Of a stretch of 64,000 nucleotides of DNA, positions 43,580 through 54,177 are shown piece after piece. The stretch spans positions 1,843,501-1,907,500 of the forward strand of contig CM076959.1 of NCBI GenBank assembly GCA_039566865.1. Direction: 5' to 3'. How positions within the stretch are numbered: the stretch's first letter is position 1; each line of letters starts with the position of its first letter. This stretch comes from Aurelia coerulea (lineage: Eukaryota; Cnidaria; Scyphozoa; Semaeostomeae; Ulmaridae). The translations under genes and the position numbers were made by a program. The notes under the pieces are model-generated. The model did not search any database. It was not told the DNA's origin and was given only the letters and a program-made list of their open reading frames with translations.

Positions 43580-43795
43580 CGTACATGGTTGGCAGTATCT
43601 TTGATGGTTGGAAGTATCAACTGTTGATGGTTGGAATTATCTTTCATGGTTGGAAGTATCATTTTTAGGCCATACCTTCTTTCCTTTAACTTTAATGGTT
43701 GGAAGTATCAGTTTTTAGGTTAGGCCCATTTGCACTATCAGTGGTTGGAAGTATCCCGCAACAAAGTTGTTGGTTTGAAGTATCTTTTATCAAAA
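43580..43795. repeat. Interspersed TGGTTGGAAGTATC motif, about seven copies
   Basis: ATGGTTGGAAGTATC or a one-base variant occurs near 43588, 43608, 43630, 43651, 43704, 43742 and 43770. Spacings are irregular, from 20 to 55 bp. The core is conserved while the spacers diverge. Confidence 0.8.
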
Positions 43796-44802
43796 ATAAA
43801 GACATAAGATAGAAACATATAAATATAAACTAGAAATAATTTTCATTAGTGAGTGCTGCGTACTGGTCGTTGGCTTTGGGCTGTGTTAAAAATTGTTGTT
43901 GGTGGAGCGTGCATGAAGAATTTGAATCTATTACTCTACCAGGGGAGTCAGAATGAGGCCGACTCTGCATAGAAGCTTGGGTCTGGGGCATAGCCCCAGA
44001 AAATTCCTTGTTAACTACGCCCTTGAGACGGTGGAAAAATGAGAGGACGCCGTTTTGATTTGTGAAGCTGAATCAAAACATTCTCCAACCAAACTTGAGG
44101 ACACGTGCAAGGTATGCAGGTTGCAAAGGCCCCCTTGAAAATTGGAGAAAGGGGAATATCAATTTTGGGCATACAGTAAAAACCAGAACCTAGGATCCTA
44201 GGACCCTAGGACCATTAAGTGATAGGATCCTTGTCATCACCCTCAAGAGAGAACAGAATATCACCTTTTCCTCGCCGCTACTCTTTCATTTCAACATATT
44301 TCGAACTTCCCTCATGGATCGACCTTTGCCCAAAACAATTAAAATCGGACCAAGACTATCGTGGACCTTTCGAGCTTGGTCGTGGTCGCGGTCCACGAAG
44401 TCATAAAATTTTAGGACATGCCTTCCACTTAGGCTTAGAACACCTTTCCCATTCTTGTGTTTGCCGAATCTATAATAGATTTCGTAATTATCTTGTAACA
44501 TATTTTTCATAAATTAGCATCCTCAGGAAAACTTGTGAGTAAACACCACTCTCTTTAATGACGCAGAATGTGCGCTTTCCAGGTATACTTGACAAGTGTT
44601 GCATCTGTTGCTCAATTTATGCTAATGATTGATGGCTGCAAGGTTACCAAGATGCTTTTTTGTGCATCATTTGTGAAGCAATCACTACTGTAGTCACTAC
44701 TGGCCTCTGTAGCAGATATGATAAAAACCGAGACAGCTTGCATGGTTTACAAATCGATAAATGACTGCCTTGTTCCGCTTGTTCCGTGTTTTAGTAACGT
44801 CA
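43796..44802. other. Gene-free interval
   Basis: A CCTAGGATCCTAGGACCCTA cluster lies at 44190-44210. A 74-codon minus frame at 44286-44510 has no recognisable family. Confidence 0.4.
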
Positions 44803-45382
44803 ACTAAATTTGTCAAGATCATTGTTAGTTTTTTAAGAAATTTTAGGCATTGGATCAGTCAAGTAGAACACCTATCTTTCAAAGAGAGTTTTCAGCAAAT
44901 ACCTCATGCAGGCAGACTCTTTTTAAGCCTTTAGCTGCTTGTAGCTGCTTTTTGCAAAATGTTAAAAATATCATATCATGAGTACCAAAGGTTTCTGCAG
45001 TTTCACATCCTTCTCAAAATGTCGTTGTATTTAGTGAAAGGTTCCTTCGTAAGCATTTCGTGAGTTTTACTATACCACAACACAGCGGAAATATGTGCAT
45101 TGCCATCTCAGACAAAATATAAGATAGGCATAAATTTTCATTATTTTGGCAACGCATTTTTATTTGAAACACCCAGCAACTTGTTACCAAAAACTCAAGG
45201 GGTCCTGTCTTTAAATCCAACCAACGACCAAACCATACTATGACCAAATGAACGCTTTCTGCGAACCTCTTGTGCAAAACCGCGGAGGGCCTAAAGCCAG
45301 TGTGCCCATGGCCACCATTTTTGACCCGTATGATTTAACCCGCGTTTTCTTAACCTGCATGACCTGCGTTTTACACAAGCCG
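44803..45382 (-). mobile_element. Family-B element, partial copy with one end
   Basis: Sequence from ACTAAATTTGTCAAGATCAT to the terminal AAACGCAGG...CGGCTTG end (here reversed, ending CACAAGCCG at 45382) matches 28068-28595. The other TIR and about 340 bp of interior are missing. Relative to the complete copy it carries small indels such as an extra ACCATACTATGACC near 45230. No duplication can be assessed. Confidence 0.85.
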
Positions 45383-46004
45383 TAGATATAAGGAACATTT
45401 TAGGCTAAGGTGTGAAAAATTGTATTGTCAAGTCTTTTTCAATAAACCGTGCCACCATTCCTCTATGCAACTGCGGCTATCGTTGACAGGTGTAAACCGG
45501 CAATAACATTACCAAAACGATGTACAAATTTATCAGTCACATCCCAACTTTTATTGCAAGAAAAATGTATATTGTCTTGAGGTCTAGCAGCTTTATGAAA
45601 CAGAACTGAAATGCTAGGTTTAATGTTCTTATGAATACGAATAACAAGAAGAAATATACGTTTTATTTTCATAAGAAGTAAAATAGATTGATCTTTTCTA
45701 TATTTGAAATACTATTTATAGAAACTCCTCATGTCAATTTCACATTTTGTGCGGATATCATAAAAAATATTTTATCTTTTAGAAGTCCTTCATTCAGAAG
45801 ACCTTCCAAAGAAACAGCAAGAAATGCAGACTGGGTACCTACTACATCTTCTACACATATGACTAGATCTAATTCATCATTTATCACAACTTCAGTAAAA
45901 AGATTCATAATGTGATAAGTGTATATTAAATTCTCTTTTATTGAGTGATTTACTAACTTTTAAAGTTATGCATGAGCCAACTATCTATTGAAAACATGAC
46001 TTGC

Positions 46005-46240
46005 TATTGTGAAATTCAATGAGCTTCGTCAATGACAACTGCCCGAATTCTATCTTAGTACACACTGGAAGTTAAGAAATTGTGACACTTTGATTTTGGC
46101 TCAAAAATTTGCCTCGGATGTAATTAACAGCATTTCTACCTTTCCATTTGCTATGGCCTGCTTTACAGCTGGGCCAGTCTGCAACTCACCAACAAAGACG
46201 GCATTTACTCCAATCTGCATCAAGTGGGTTGTCTGTTAAA
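46005..46240 (-). pseudogene. RecQ-like helicase relic with DEAH motif
   Basis: On the minus strand an exon-like frame follows a TTTAACAG acceptor at about 46237. It reads THLMQIGVNAVFVGELQ and then AVKQAIANGKVEMLLITSEA, the region between motifs Ia and II of RecQ-type helicases. After a stop and an indel the line continues DRIRAVVIDEAH, the Walker B motif, then a TGA where a Cys is usual, then IS. Such RecQ-like genes occur as host DNA-repair helicases and also inside some transposons. No ATP-binding GKS/T motif or helicase C domain was seen nearby. The context favours TE-associated or retro-duplicated debris. Confidence 0.5.
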
Positions 46241-46584
46241 CAAATAAAAATTGAAAGAGGAGAAACTACCAGTTGTAACATTACATGAGTTAGGCTCACA
46301 AGGAGTCAATGAGTCCTTTGCCTCTAAAATCTACGACAACAACACAAAACAGTAAATTTTCTCACTGCCAGTCAGGGCACAAACAAACACATCCCTCCCC
46401 TGCAAAATTCTTGAATAAACTGCCTTCTGAAAAAAATTCTCAACTGTATTCCATGTTTGATTTGTTATCTGATATCTGATTTGCTGCTGTAATGATTCTA
46501 TCCTCTATTTTGGCAAAAAGTTAAGCAAAGCATATCAATACTGACTAAAACTCAGCAAGCACCTTTCGAAAATTAACACATGTG

Positions 46585-46740
46585 ATGTGTTCAAAGTTAT
46601 TGGCAAAGTAATGTGTTGATTGAAATTCTCTGGAATATCTAGCTGTGTAAGAAGCTGTGTCCTGAATCCAGTAGCTTGATAGGGCCCATCTGCAGCAACT
46701 CCGCACAGCCTTTGGATGACTTCAGGGGGGAAGTTCTTGT
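46585..46740 (-). pseudogene. Short transposon-like protein fragment
   Basis: About 50 codons are open: NFPPEVIQRLCGVAADGPYQ followed by ATGFRTQLLTQLDIP. The AADGPYQ phrase looks like the acidic motif of a nuclease-like domain seen in repetitive TE proteins. It may be part of the same relic as the helicase fragment on the same strand. No start, stop or further domain is preserved. Confidence 0.35.
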
Positions 46741-47350
46741 AAATGGCTTTTAACAGTTTATCTGGTCAAACGGGGTACTTTTTTGAGACACCCAGTGTTT
46801 TGTCATTGTCATATGCAAGAGGTCATGTATGGATTTGGAGATCTTCAGAGGTCCTGAAGCAAAGAAAACACCATGTTTATGTAAATTCATTGATTAATTC
46901 TTTCTTATGCAGTGATTTCCCATAAGTCTTTGTAGCTTATAGCGTGGGTTCATTGTCACTCCTCAAGTTAAATCAAGGGCGCCTACCTTGTACTGTACAC
47001 GTGACCTACTGTCCAGAGAGTAATTGGTGTCCTGTGATCCAGTCTTGTTTATATGCGTATATCATAAGAAACGAAGGGGTGTGCAACTTCTGCAGATAAA
47101 CCAATCAGTGAGCAGGATCTCAAGAGAAAATTATCACAAGCGCATTCTGTCCGTTGTGGTTTCGGTCAAGCAAAGTTGTTTACTTGAGCCTTTGTTCAAC
47201 CAGATGTGAAAAATGACACTGTATGCAAACCAGGGGGTCGCATGAAAAAGTCAATCCTTAAGATTGTTTGAGGACTAGAGAAACGGATTTCAAGAAATTC
47301 TGCCTGCACCTCCAGGAAATTAAGAAACAATGATGAAAAGAAGAGGTTAA

Positions 47351-48233
47351 CCCTATTTTAACCGGGTAAAAAAAAGTGATCTTCTACCGGGGGGGGGGGG
47401 TCTTTTTCGCCCCCCTGTTTTTCTCCGCAAATATAACAGCTATGACAATGAAACTTGCACTGTGTCATAATTGAACAAAGGAGAATCTAAAAATAGTACC
47501 AATCAATCAATAGTCACGTGATTGGTTGCTAGGCAACCAAAAACAATGCAAATTTTGAGAAAATCAAGCTATTTGCAGAAAAGGGCCCATTATTAACAAA
47601 TAGCTAGATAAAATTGGCAAAAAACCATCCAAATACATGAATGATATCATTAATTTGTAGTTTCATATAGTTTCATATGGATATTTGTGGTTTCTAATGA
47701 ATTAACTAATTATATAAAGAAAATTTGATTGAATGCAAAATTGTTAGCTCAATAATTATGATTTAAACCATTAATTTCGCATATTATTGGTGAAATCAAG
47801 TACCTTTATCGATATTTGAGGTAATTCCAGCAGTTTTGCATGAAAAATTACTCATTCATTAGGAATATGACGTCATAAATATTTATGACGTCATAGAAAT
47901 AATAAACTGCTGATGTCAGCAAATATGAATAAATTATATGTCAAATGAAAGTACTCATCAAGACGAATCGGATGGTATATATATTGTTGAGATTTAGTAA
48001 CAAAGGAAGAAATTAGAGCCGTTTTAAAGAATTTCTTTGTGACCTGTCTCCAAATATGGGCATGTGGTGGTCACGTGGTCAAACAATAGGTATTCAAATT
48101 TCTATTTTCTGATTGCCAACTAAATGTTAGGAAAATTCAAGGAGTTTCAGCATTGTAAGTGCCATCGTTTGGGAGCTATTATAAAAAATCCGATAGGGGG
48201 GGCGAAAAACGCCCCCCCCCGCTTAAAATAGGG
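47351..48233 (+). mobile_element. piggyBac-type MITE with TTAA duplication, copy 1
   Basis: TTAA at 47347-47350 and 48234-48237 flanks ends CCCTATTTTAA and TTAAAATAGGG. Close to each end is a G-run/C-run hairpin (GGGGTCTTTTTCGCCCCC on the left, GGGGGCGAAAAACGCCCC on the right). The centre carries two TGACGTCA palindromes at 47868-47875 and 47886-47893. There is no gene. The second copy is at 62183-63071. Confidence 0.9.
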
Positions 48234-48237
48234 TTAA

Positions 48238-48889
48238 GTTCCAATTTAATATATATTGTTCAAGTTTCCTTTCATGCACAAAGCAAATCCTTAGCCTAAT
48301 TGAAAATTTAAACTTATTAAACGCTTGTCTGCTACAATATTGAACCAATTCTTCCTTTATGTTATGATACTTTGAATGAAGGAAAGTTCTTGCAAAATCA
48401 ATATTTCAACAACAAAACGGTTAATTTAAACAACTTTGCAAACAATTTGAACATTTTTCCTCAGTTCAAATCAACACAACAAGTTCAACGACCACAGACA
48501 CTGTGTGATAATAAGCAAACAACCAGCTGAAAAAGTTCTTAGCAGTGCTAACCCCACAGTTCACTTTACCGCAAGTTTTGTTTACTGGCCATAGCAACGG
48601 GCTCTGACCACAGCAACATGTAGCGCGCTTGTCAGAAAAGTGAACAATGGAGTGATGAAAAGTTTCATACTCCTAAAGTTTTTCTAGTTACAGGGATTTT
48701 CAAATTCTAACATCTGTTAGTATTGACCAATCAAAGATCACGCTGTCTGATTCCCTGTGGCCAGCTTGTATAAGAGTTGAACTCATATTACATAAACACC
48801 GGAATTTGAAACCACAAAGTTATTCACACGTCATCTCGACCTTGAGAAGACCAAATGTGTTGGTACTGCTGGATCACGGTACGGTTCTG
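48238..48889. other. Gene-free interval
   Basis: No supported feature; AT-rich and within the diverged inverted pair. Confidence 0.35.
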
Positions 48890-49221
48890 GAACACCCTCT
48901 GTACTGGGTCACAGGACACCAATTACTCTACAGTACTGGGAATAAACACACTTTCTACAGGGTAGGCGCCCTTGGTTATATTGAGTCAAATTGATATGAT
49001 CCTCGGGCATTAAGTTGAAAAAAATTTGTTGCAGTAGTTGCATACATGGATTGCAAGTGGCAATTTTCAGCCATCCTTGCATCGCATGTGATAATTAAAT
49101 TGCAGGCAGGCCTTGTTTAAACTTCTTTTTGCCTTGGATAATAATGGATAAAGAGGATCATAATGGAAAATGATAGTAATAATGCATAGAGCGGAAAAAG
49201 CTGAACAAAAATGACTTTTCG

Positions 49222-49239
49222 TCTATCTATCTATCTATG
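49222..49239 (-). repeat. (TAGA)n tail of the LINE
   Basis: TCTATCTATCTATCTA on the plus strand directly follows the LINE stop on the minus strand. Microsatellite tails of this kind mark the 3-prime end of several non-LTR families. Confidence 0.75.
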
Positions 49240-49790
49240 TAGCGTCCTCGTAAGTCCGAAGGTTGCTTATCATGGATCTCCACTGTTCTCTGTTCTGTGC
49301 TGTCATTTTCAATTGTCCATATTCTTTGATATTGGTCCACTCTTTGATTTTGTCTATCCACATTCTTTGAGGTCTACCCTGTGCTCTTTTGCCATTTATG
49401 AATCCTTCTATGATGTTAACAAATAAATTTCGATTTGGGCTTCTTGCTTTATGGCCAAAGAATGACGATTTACGTTGAGCAATCTGCTTTAATATATTTG
49501 GTTTTTCTTTTACTCTGTCAAATATCTCTTTGTTCGTAACTTTGTTTATCCAGCTGACCTTTAATATTCTGCGGTAACACCATGTTTCAAATGCATTTAT
49601 CCTTCTTGCAGCTTCTTTACCTATTGTCCATGCTTCACAACCGTATGTTAACAGTGACATTATATACGTCTTCAGTAACCTTTTCTTGGTGTTCATATTG
49701 ATATTGCTTTTCATGAGTTCCTTTAATTCCCAGAATGATTTATTTGCTATTCCTATTCTCTTTTGGTATATAGACTTTTTGTCAGTTATG
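49240..49790 (-). pseudogene. 5-prime-truncated LINE, C-terminal part of ORF2
   Basis: The frame encodes the post-RT region common to endonuclease/RT LINE proteins. KSFWELKELMKSNINMNTKK is followed by LTYGCEAWTIGKEAARRINA, CYRRILKVSWINKVTNKEI and GKRAQGRPQRMWIDKIKEW. The frame is intact to its stop (EDAT, then TAG). The tetranucleotide tail begins within a few bases, so the 3-prime end is original. Upstream of about 49790 similarity ends in hydrophobic noise, the usual result of aborted reverse transcription. No RT catalytic motif is present, so it is inactive. Confidence 0.85.
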
Positions 49791-50039
49791 GTAAATGCTA
49801 CGAGGAGCAAAAATAAAACAATTGCTCCAAACAAAGGGATGGTCTCACAGAGAGAATAAAGCTCCTGACGTTCTTTCTTGACCCTGAAAACTTAGATCTC
49901 AGTTGTGATTATCAGTATCCGATGTGTCCACAGTAGTTTTGGGTTGCCTATGTTCTAACATGAAAATCATAAAAACAGTTCCGGTCCTTGACTAAACACC
50001 TTGACTAAAAGTAAATATTACATTTTGAACAATGAATAC

Positions 50040-50423
50040 GAGAGTATCCCTTTGGACAATGTCTGCATCTTTGTTGCTTTTCACCAAACACTGGAAAGTG
50101 ACCAGTAAGGTCATGTCTTACATCACTTTGAGGAGTTGGCGATGCTGTAGTGTATGTTAAAACTTTTTTCTTGACACTGGAGGGCTAGGACTTGCTTTTG
50201 ATGGTCTTCCTCTTTTATTCTGAATTATCAAACCTCCTGACTTTCCTGCAAGAATTAGTGAATGAGCTATCTGTGAATGGAATTGCAGCAATGTTAAAAC
50301 ATCTTTCTTCTTTACTTTCCTTTGATCACAATGTCTATGGTACAAAAGCCAAGCATTTACGACACATACCAATGAGGTAATAAATGAGGTGCATGTACCA
50401 CTTGCATGTTTTTCTGCGTTCAA
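50040..50423 (-). pseudogene. piggyBac-like transposase C-terminal region
   Basis: The minus frame reads VNAWLLYHRHCDQRKVKKKD, then LQFHSQIAHSLI and KRGRPSKASP, the end of the PGBD nuclease/insertion region and its linker. After a frameshift at about 50165 it continues with DVRHDLTGHFPVFGEKQQRC, then RHCPKGYSRIHCSKC, the cysteine-rich zinc domain that binds piggyBac ends. The catalytic DDD core should lie upstream on this strand but is missing: a mariner-like end and other TE debris start at about 50430. This provides evidence that autonomous piggyBac elements existed in the lineage whose TTAA MITEs lie at 47.4 and 62.2 kb. Confidence 0.8.
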
Positions 50424-51112
50424 TCAGACGCCGGAACTTTTTTTTGGGACACGCGGTATTGTCACTACAAGGGATTTGATGTTCTTTGAGCAACTTAGTA
50501 TTCAAGAAGCAGATCAAATTTGGAGCATTCTTGAATCCTGTGATATACTCTGAATTTTTAGGAAAGTTGCACTCGATGTAACTCTGTTATCTGAGTCAAT
50601 GTCACCAAAGGTCTGGAAAATGTGATGCGCAAGTAGTAACCAGTCAAAAAGTACAATGCTTGAAAGAAACATACCAGTGTGATTTTTCCAGTTAAAACGA
50701 TCAACCAGAAATTTGGTATCTTTGAAGAAAACAGAGTCACAGTTGAGGCAATAAGCATGAAGATTTTAGCAGTTGTCATACACAATTATACCAGGGGCTG
50801 AAATGGAAGAAAGTTATGTTCGTTTATCATCTTTGTGTATGAGATAGATAGATATCGTTTACTTTTTCGGTAAAAAGGAGAACAATCACTTAGCACAGTT
50901 TCTAAGTACAACAAGTTTGGGAAGGGAAAAATATGAAGCCAGCTTGAATCACTAACAGAGTCAAGATCTTGTTGCACTTAAGAAAGAACTCATTGGCAAC
51001 GCCCTAATTACAGTAGTAGTAATCTAGATCATCAATTTGAAATAATAGCTCCTTCTCAATCTATCATTCCTTTGAATCTTACATCCTTTTCACTTTAGTC
51101 TGCACTCTTCTC

Positions 51113-51184
51113 TTTCGTTTCGTTTCGTTTCGTTTCGTTTCGTTTCGTTTCGTTTCGTTTCGTTTCGTTTCGTTTCGTTTCGCT
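51113..51184 (+). repeat. (TTTCG)n microsatellite, about 14 units
   Basis: TTTCG repeats almost perfectly from 51113 to 51182, then changes to TTTCGCTTC. It lies in an apparent gap of the KDZ-like gene. Its purity suggests it is young or length-variable. Confidence 0.97.
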
Positions 51185-53025
51185 TCAGCTTATCTTTGAA
51201 GAGCTGTTGAAATTTGACGAGCAAGAGAAACAGTTTCAGGTAAAAAATCTCTGAACCAAAAAAGTAGTTTCACATCTTTTCTTGATAAAGAAGAAGTTCT
51301 ACCACTTATCTGATGCAAAGTTTCAATTCAAAGATCGAAGATGAAGAATTAAAGAGCTTACCTTTGAAGAACCTCGTCCTAAAAACGGAAAATGGTACAT
51401 TTGGGGATTCATGTGACTCCATTGCCTGAAATCCATAGTTAAGCCCTGAAAAAGTAAATTTTCCGTGCATACACAAATAAGGAGGACAATTTGGGGACAA
51501 TTTTGAGGACAATGTTGTTCTGTCCATGATTTCTTAATCAACAGTAGCTTAACGTCATGATAGACATACAAAGAATTGTGAGTATATAGCCTTCAATTGG
51601 CGAGAGTACAACACGAAGTTGAATTAGCTGATAACATTTTCTCATTCCTCGCTCAGTGTTACATATTTCGACCAGCAGACAGCCTCATAAATTCCAGCTA
51701 TCTTGTTAAACTTGAACAAAACAATAGACTTTATAGCTATTCTGAAAAGAGATCAGAATCAAACAATATTTTGGTACATTCTGTAAAATTCTCGAATCTG
51801 CACAACAGAGATGGAAGCTCTAACGGCACTCGATCGAGCCTCGCCTATAAAAATTTATAACAATGACACTCGATCCAGGCTCTTCTAGCTAAATGTATAT
51901 TGCCCTATCGGCACATCTTTATTGAGGAACGAAGAAAGCTTGTAAAAGAAATCTGTTCACCGTATGGGCAATAAATCGTGATTATTCCAGGTGTTAACAT
52001 AGGATGACCATGACTTTTCTTTGTGCAAGAATCTTCCTTTGTTGTCTTGACGTCCATTTCATATTTTCCCCTCTCTCTCTGCTTTGGTAGTGTGGGAAAG
52101 AATGCAAGGGAGTAATTTCTAGATACAACATCACTGACTGCAGGGGCATCATCTACACAGAATATCTTTGAAGATTTCTCAAAAAGCCAAGGAAGGAAAA
52201 GGATTGCCAACTTAAAGGAAAGCGTCTCCCTTTAATTCCACAGAGTATATCATAAAGATCGCGAAGAGATTTAAAAAGAGACAGCAAAGACTTAATATCG
52301 ACAGTGCAGAGTTTACTAATTAGATCCTGGGAGCATATTGAAGGTGGTATATATGAGCAGACTGGACTTTTACTGCATAGACAAGAAAAGAGAGTATTCA
52401 AGGCCTTATAGGTACATTTGGATAGGTTTCCTGGACCCAACAATAAATATTTAGAATAGGTGGATACTTCTCCTCTAATAAGCTTTTCAGGCTCTCTTTC
52501 TGAAGAACTGATAGCATCCCACGAACATTTCTTTTGAGTTCTTTCACCCATTTCTCCAAAATCTCTCGGCAAAGAGCATCTTCGACTGCCATTTTGTCTT
52601 TAAAAAATCTGAAACATTTGAATAAATTGAACATTCAATACTACAAAATACTACCAATACCGCAAAGAGCTAGATCGAAAGAGTTATTGAAGGCACACAA
52701 TCTGGTGCAATTTGTGTTGTCGTAATCTTAATCTTTCCTGCCGAATAGACTTAAGAATATCGGTGAAATTTTCCGCTATTGGAGATCACCGGCCCCGGCC
52801 CCCCGGCCCTGGCTCCCAGGCCCTCGTCACCATGGCACTCGGTCCTTGGCCCCCACATATATAGGTATTTTTCAATTTCATCACCGTCTGCTTGTTCACA
52901 AATTCATAGTGATCTTTACGTTGTCATTTCATTGCAAAATCACATTGTTCACAGCCTCCAAGAGGGCAAGAAAGACATTTTAAATCTGATGAGAGATCTT
53001 ACTGGGGCCGGGCGTTCATTTGATG

Positions 53026-53445
53026 CCCGGGGGGGTACTTGATTTACAAAAATACTGGGACGTGCCGCTGGAAAATCTGAAAAGGCACCCTGTCCCGGAG
53101 TAAAATTCCCGAAAATGATACCCTGTCCCGGAGTAAAACTGTAAAAACGATACCCTCTTCTTTGGTTTCTTCATAAAAAATGTAGGCTGCCCTGGGAATT
53201 TGATAGAAATTTGATAGAAATCTATCAGAAAATGCAGAAATGTTGCCATCCAAACGATTTAAATCATATTCGCGGAGTGCAAATAGCTTACAGCGACGAT
53301 ACGTAGTCAATTATACAAAATATGGACCCTGTCATGGAGCCGACCATACAAAAGTGATACCCTGTCCCGGAGTAGGAATCCTGAAAATGATACCCTGTTC
53401 GGCGGCACGTCCCCGTACGGAAAAATATATGAGTACCCCCCCGGG
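53026..53445. mobile_element. GC-ended MITE with ATTTGAT flanks
   Basis: The ends CCCGGGGGGGTACT and the reverse complement continue inward through GGGACGTGCCGC, TACCCTGTCCCGGAGTA and ATGATACCCTGT. ATTTGATG (53018-53025) and ATTTGATC (53446-53453) flank it, an 8-bp duplication with one mismatch. It splits an exon of the KDZ-like gene close to its donor site. Confidence 0.85.
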
Positions 53446-53772
53446 ATTTGATCCTTGCAAAACCAGTTGAGTATGATTTCCTGAACAAACCGCAAATGTG
53501 CATAGACGCTCCTCCGCATTGCAACCCATCCCCTTTCGTACTCATTCTGGCTTACTGTCGCCCTGAGAATCCTCCTTGCCTCTATTGCCTGAATTGCAAG
53601 AAAATTAGCGATCTCCAAGAATATTTCTTCATTGAAGAGGGTTTTTCCATTTCGATGAAAGGCTGAAAAAGTTGCACCATCTTTCACTTTCTTCTCATGC
53701 AGTTATGCCTCCCAAAACAAGCTGCACAGTATAGTGCATTCATTTCTCCTTAAAAGAAATGGTACGCTCAAC

Positions 53773-54177
53773 CCAGGGGGGGTACTCCCATTATGGCCTG
53801 ACAGGGGGTCCAGTCGGTTTGAGGGTCTTACAAGATGGCTACCAAATGGCCCTATTTGCCAAACTCCTACTACCAATTGGGGGTATTCCAAGATTCCTGG
53901 CCAGCCACTAGATTTCAACTCAGTATGCTCCTCCGCATGGCAATATGGAAGTTTCCTTGCTTTGTTCAATCAGGTTTTAAAATAATTTTGAAAAACTGCA
54001 GAACATTTTCACTACTAAATGCTACCAAATTACCCAATTTTAGGTCCATGAAGTACCATTTGGGGGTTTCTGTAAAAAAGATACTACCATTTGAGGGTAT
54101 TTTTCAAAATTTTTGCGTTGGCCCTCCCTGACTGGACCCCCTATCAGCCCACAATGAGAGAACCCCCCTCCCCAGGG
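53773..54177. mobile_element. GC-ended MITE with ACGCTCAAC duplication
   Basis: ACGCTCAAC is perfectly duplicated at 53764-53772 and 54178-54186. The TIRs contain GGGGGTCCAGTC and its complement, plus GGGGGGGTACTCCCATTATGG near the left end against CCACAATGAGAGAACCCCC on the right. A boundary shift by one base gives an 8-bp duplication and CCCAGG ends, so 8 or 9 bp cannot be decided. The design resembles the neighbour at 53026. Confidence 0.88.

Larger units (their letters stand above)
46960..49005. repeat. Inverted repeat pair enclosing a TTAA MITE
   Basis: AAGGGCGCCTACC and GAGTAATTGGTGTCCTGTGA near 46972-47040 recur in reverse complement at about 48890-48978 (TCACAGGACACCAATTACTC and GGTAGGCGCCCTTGG). 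The arms are about 85 bp and diverged. They could be TIRs of an older 2-kb element into which the MITE at 47351-48233 inserted. Apart from that MITE no gene is visible inside. Confidence 0.65.
50560..53690 (-). pseudogene. KDZ-like transposase gene, exons scattered and broken
   Basis: Pieces follow in order on the minus strand. 53687-53446 has FLAIQAIEARRILRATVSQN and VYAHLRFVQEIILNWFCKD; a MITE then interrupts, and a GTAAGA donor follows near 53001. 52592-52153 has LCREILEKWVKELKRNVRGM, a frameshift near 52460, then DLYDILCGIKGR. 52210-51905 has SLAFFPTLPKQRERGKYEMD and KSHGHPMLTPGIITIYCPYG. 51480-51360 has GLNYGFQAMESHESPNVPFS. 50740-50600 has SVFFKDTKFLVDRFNWKNHT. The His/Cys-rich CP.G, YGF and FLVDR.HWKNHTG blocks resemble Kyakuja-Dileera-Zisupton-like transposases. 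I am confident the pieces belong together, less so about the superfamily. Confidence 0.55.

Noticed and set aside
44286..44510. 74-codon minus frame as a host gene
   Set aside because: No recognisable motif, no splice or start context, and similar lengths occur by chance in this window.
47347..48237. piggyBac MITE copy as a direct result of the 50.0-kb transposase
   Set aside because: Only the C-terminal domain of that transposase is present and its ends are lost, so a direct link cannot be supported.
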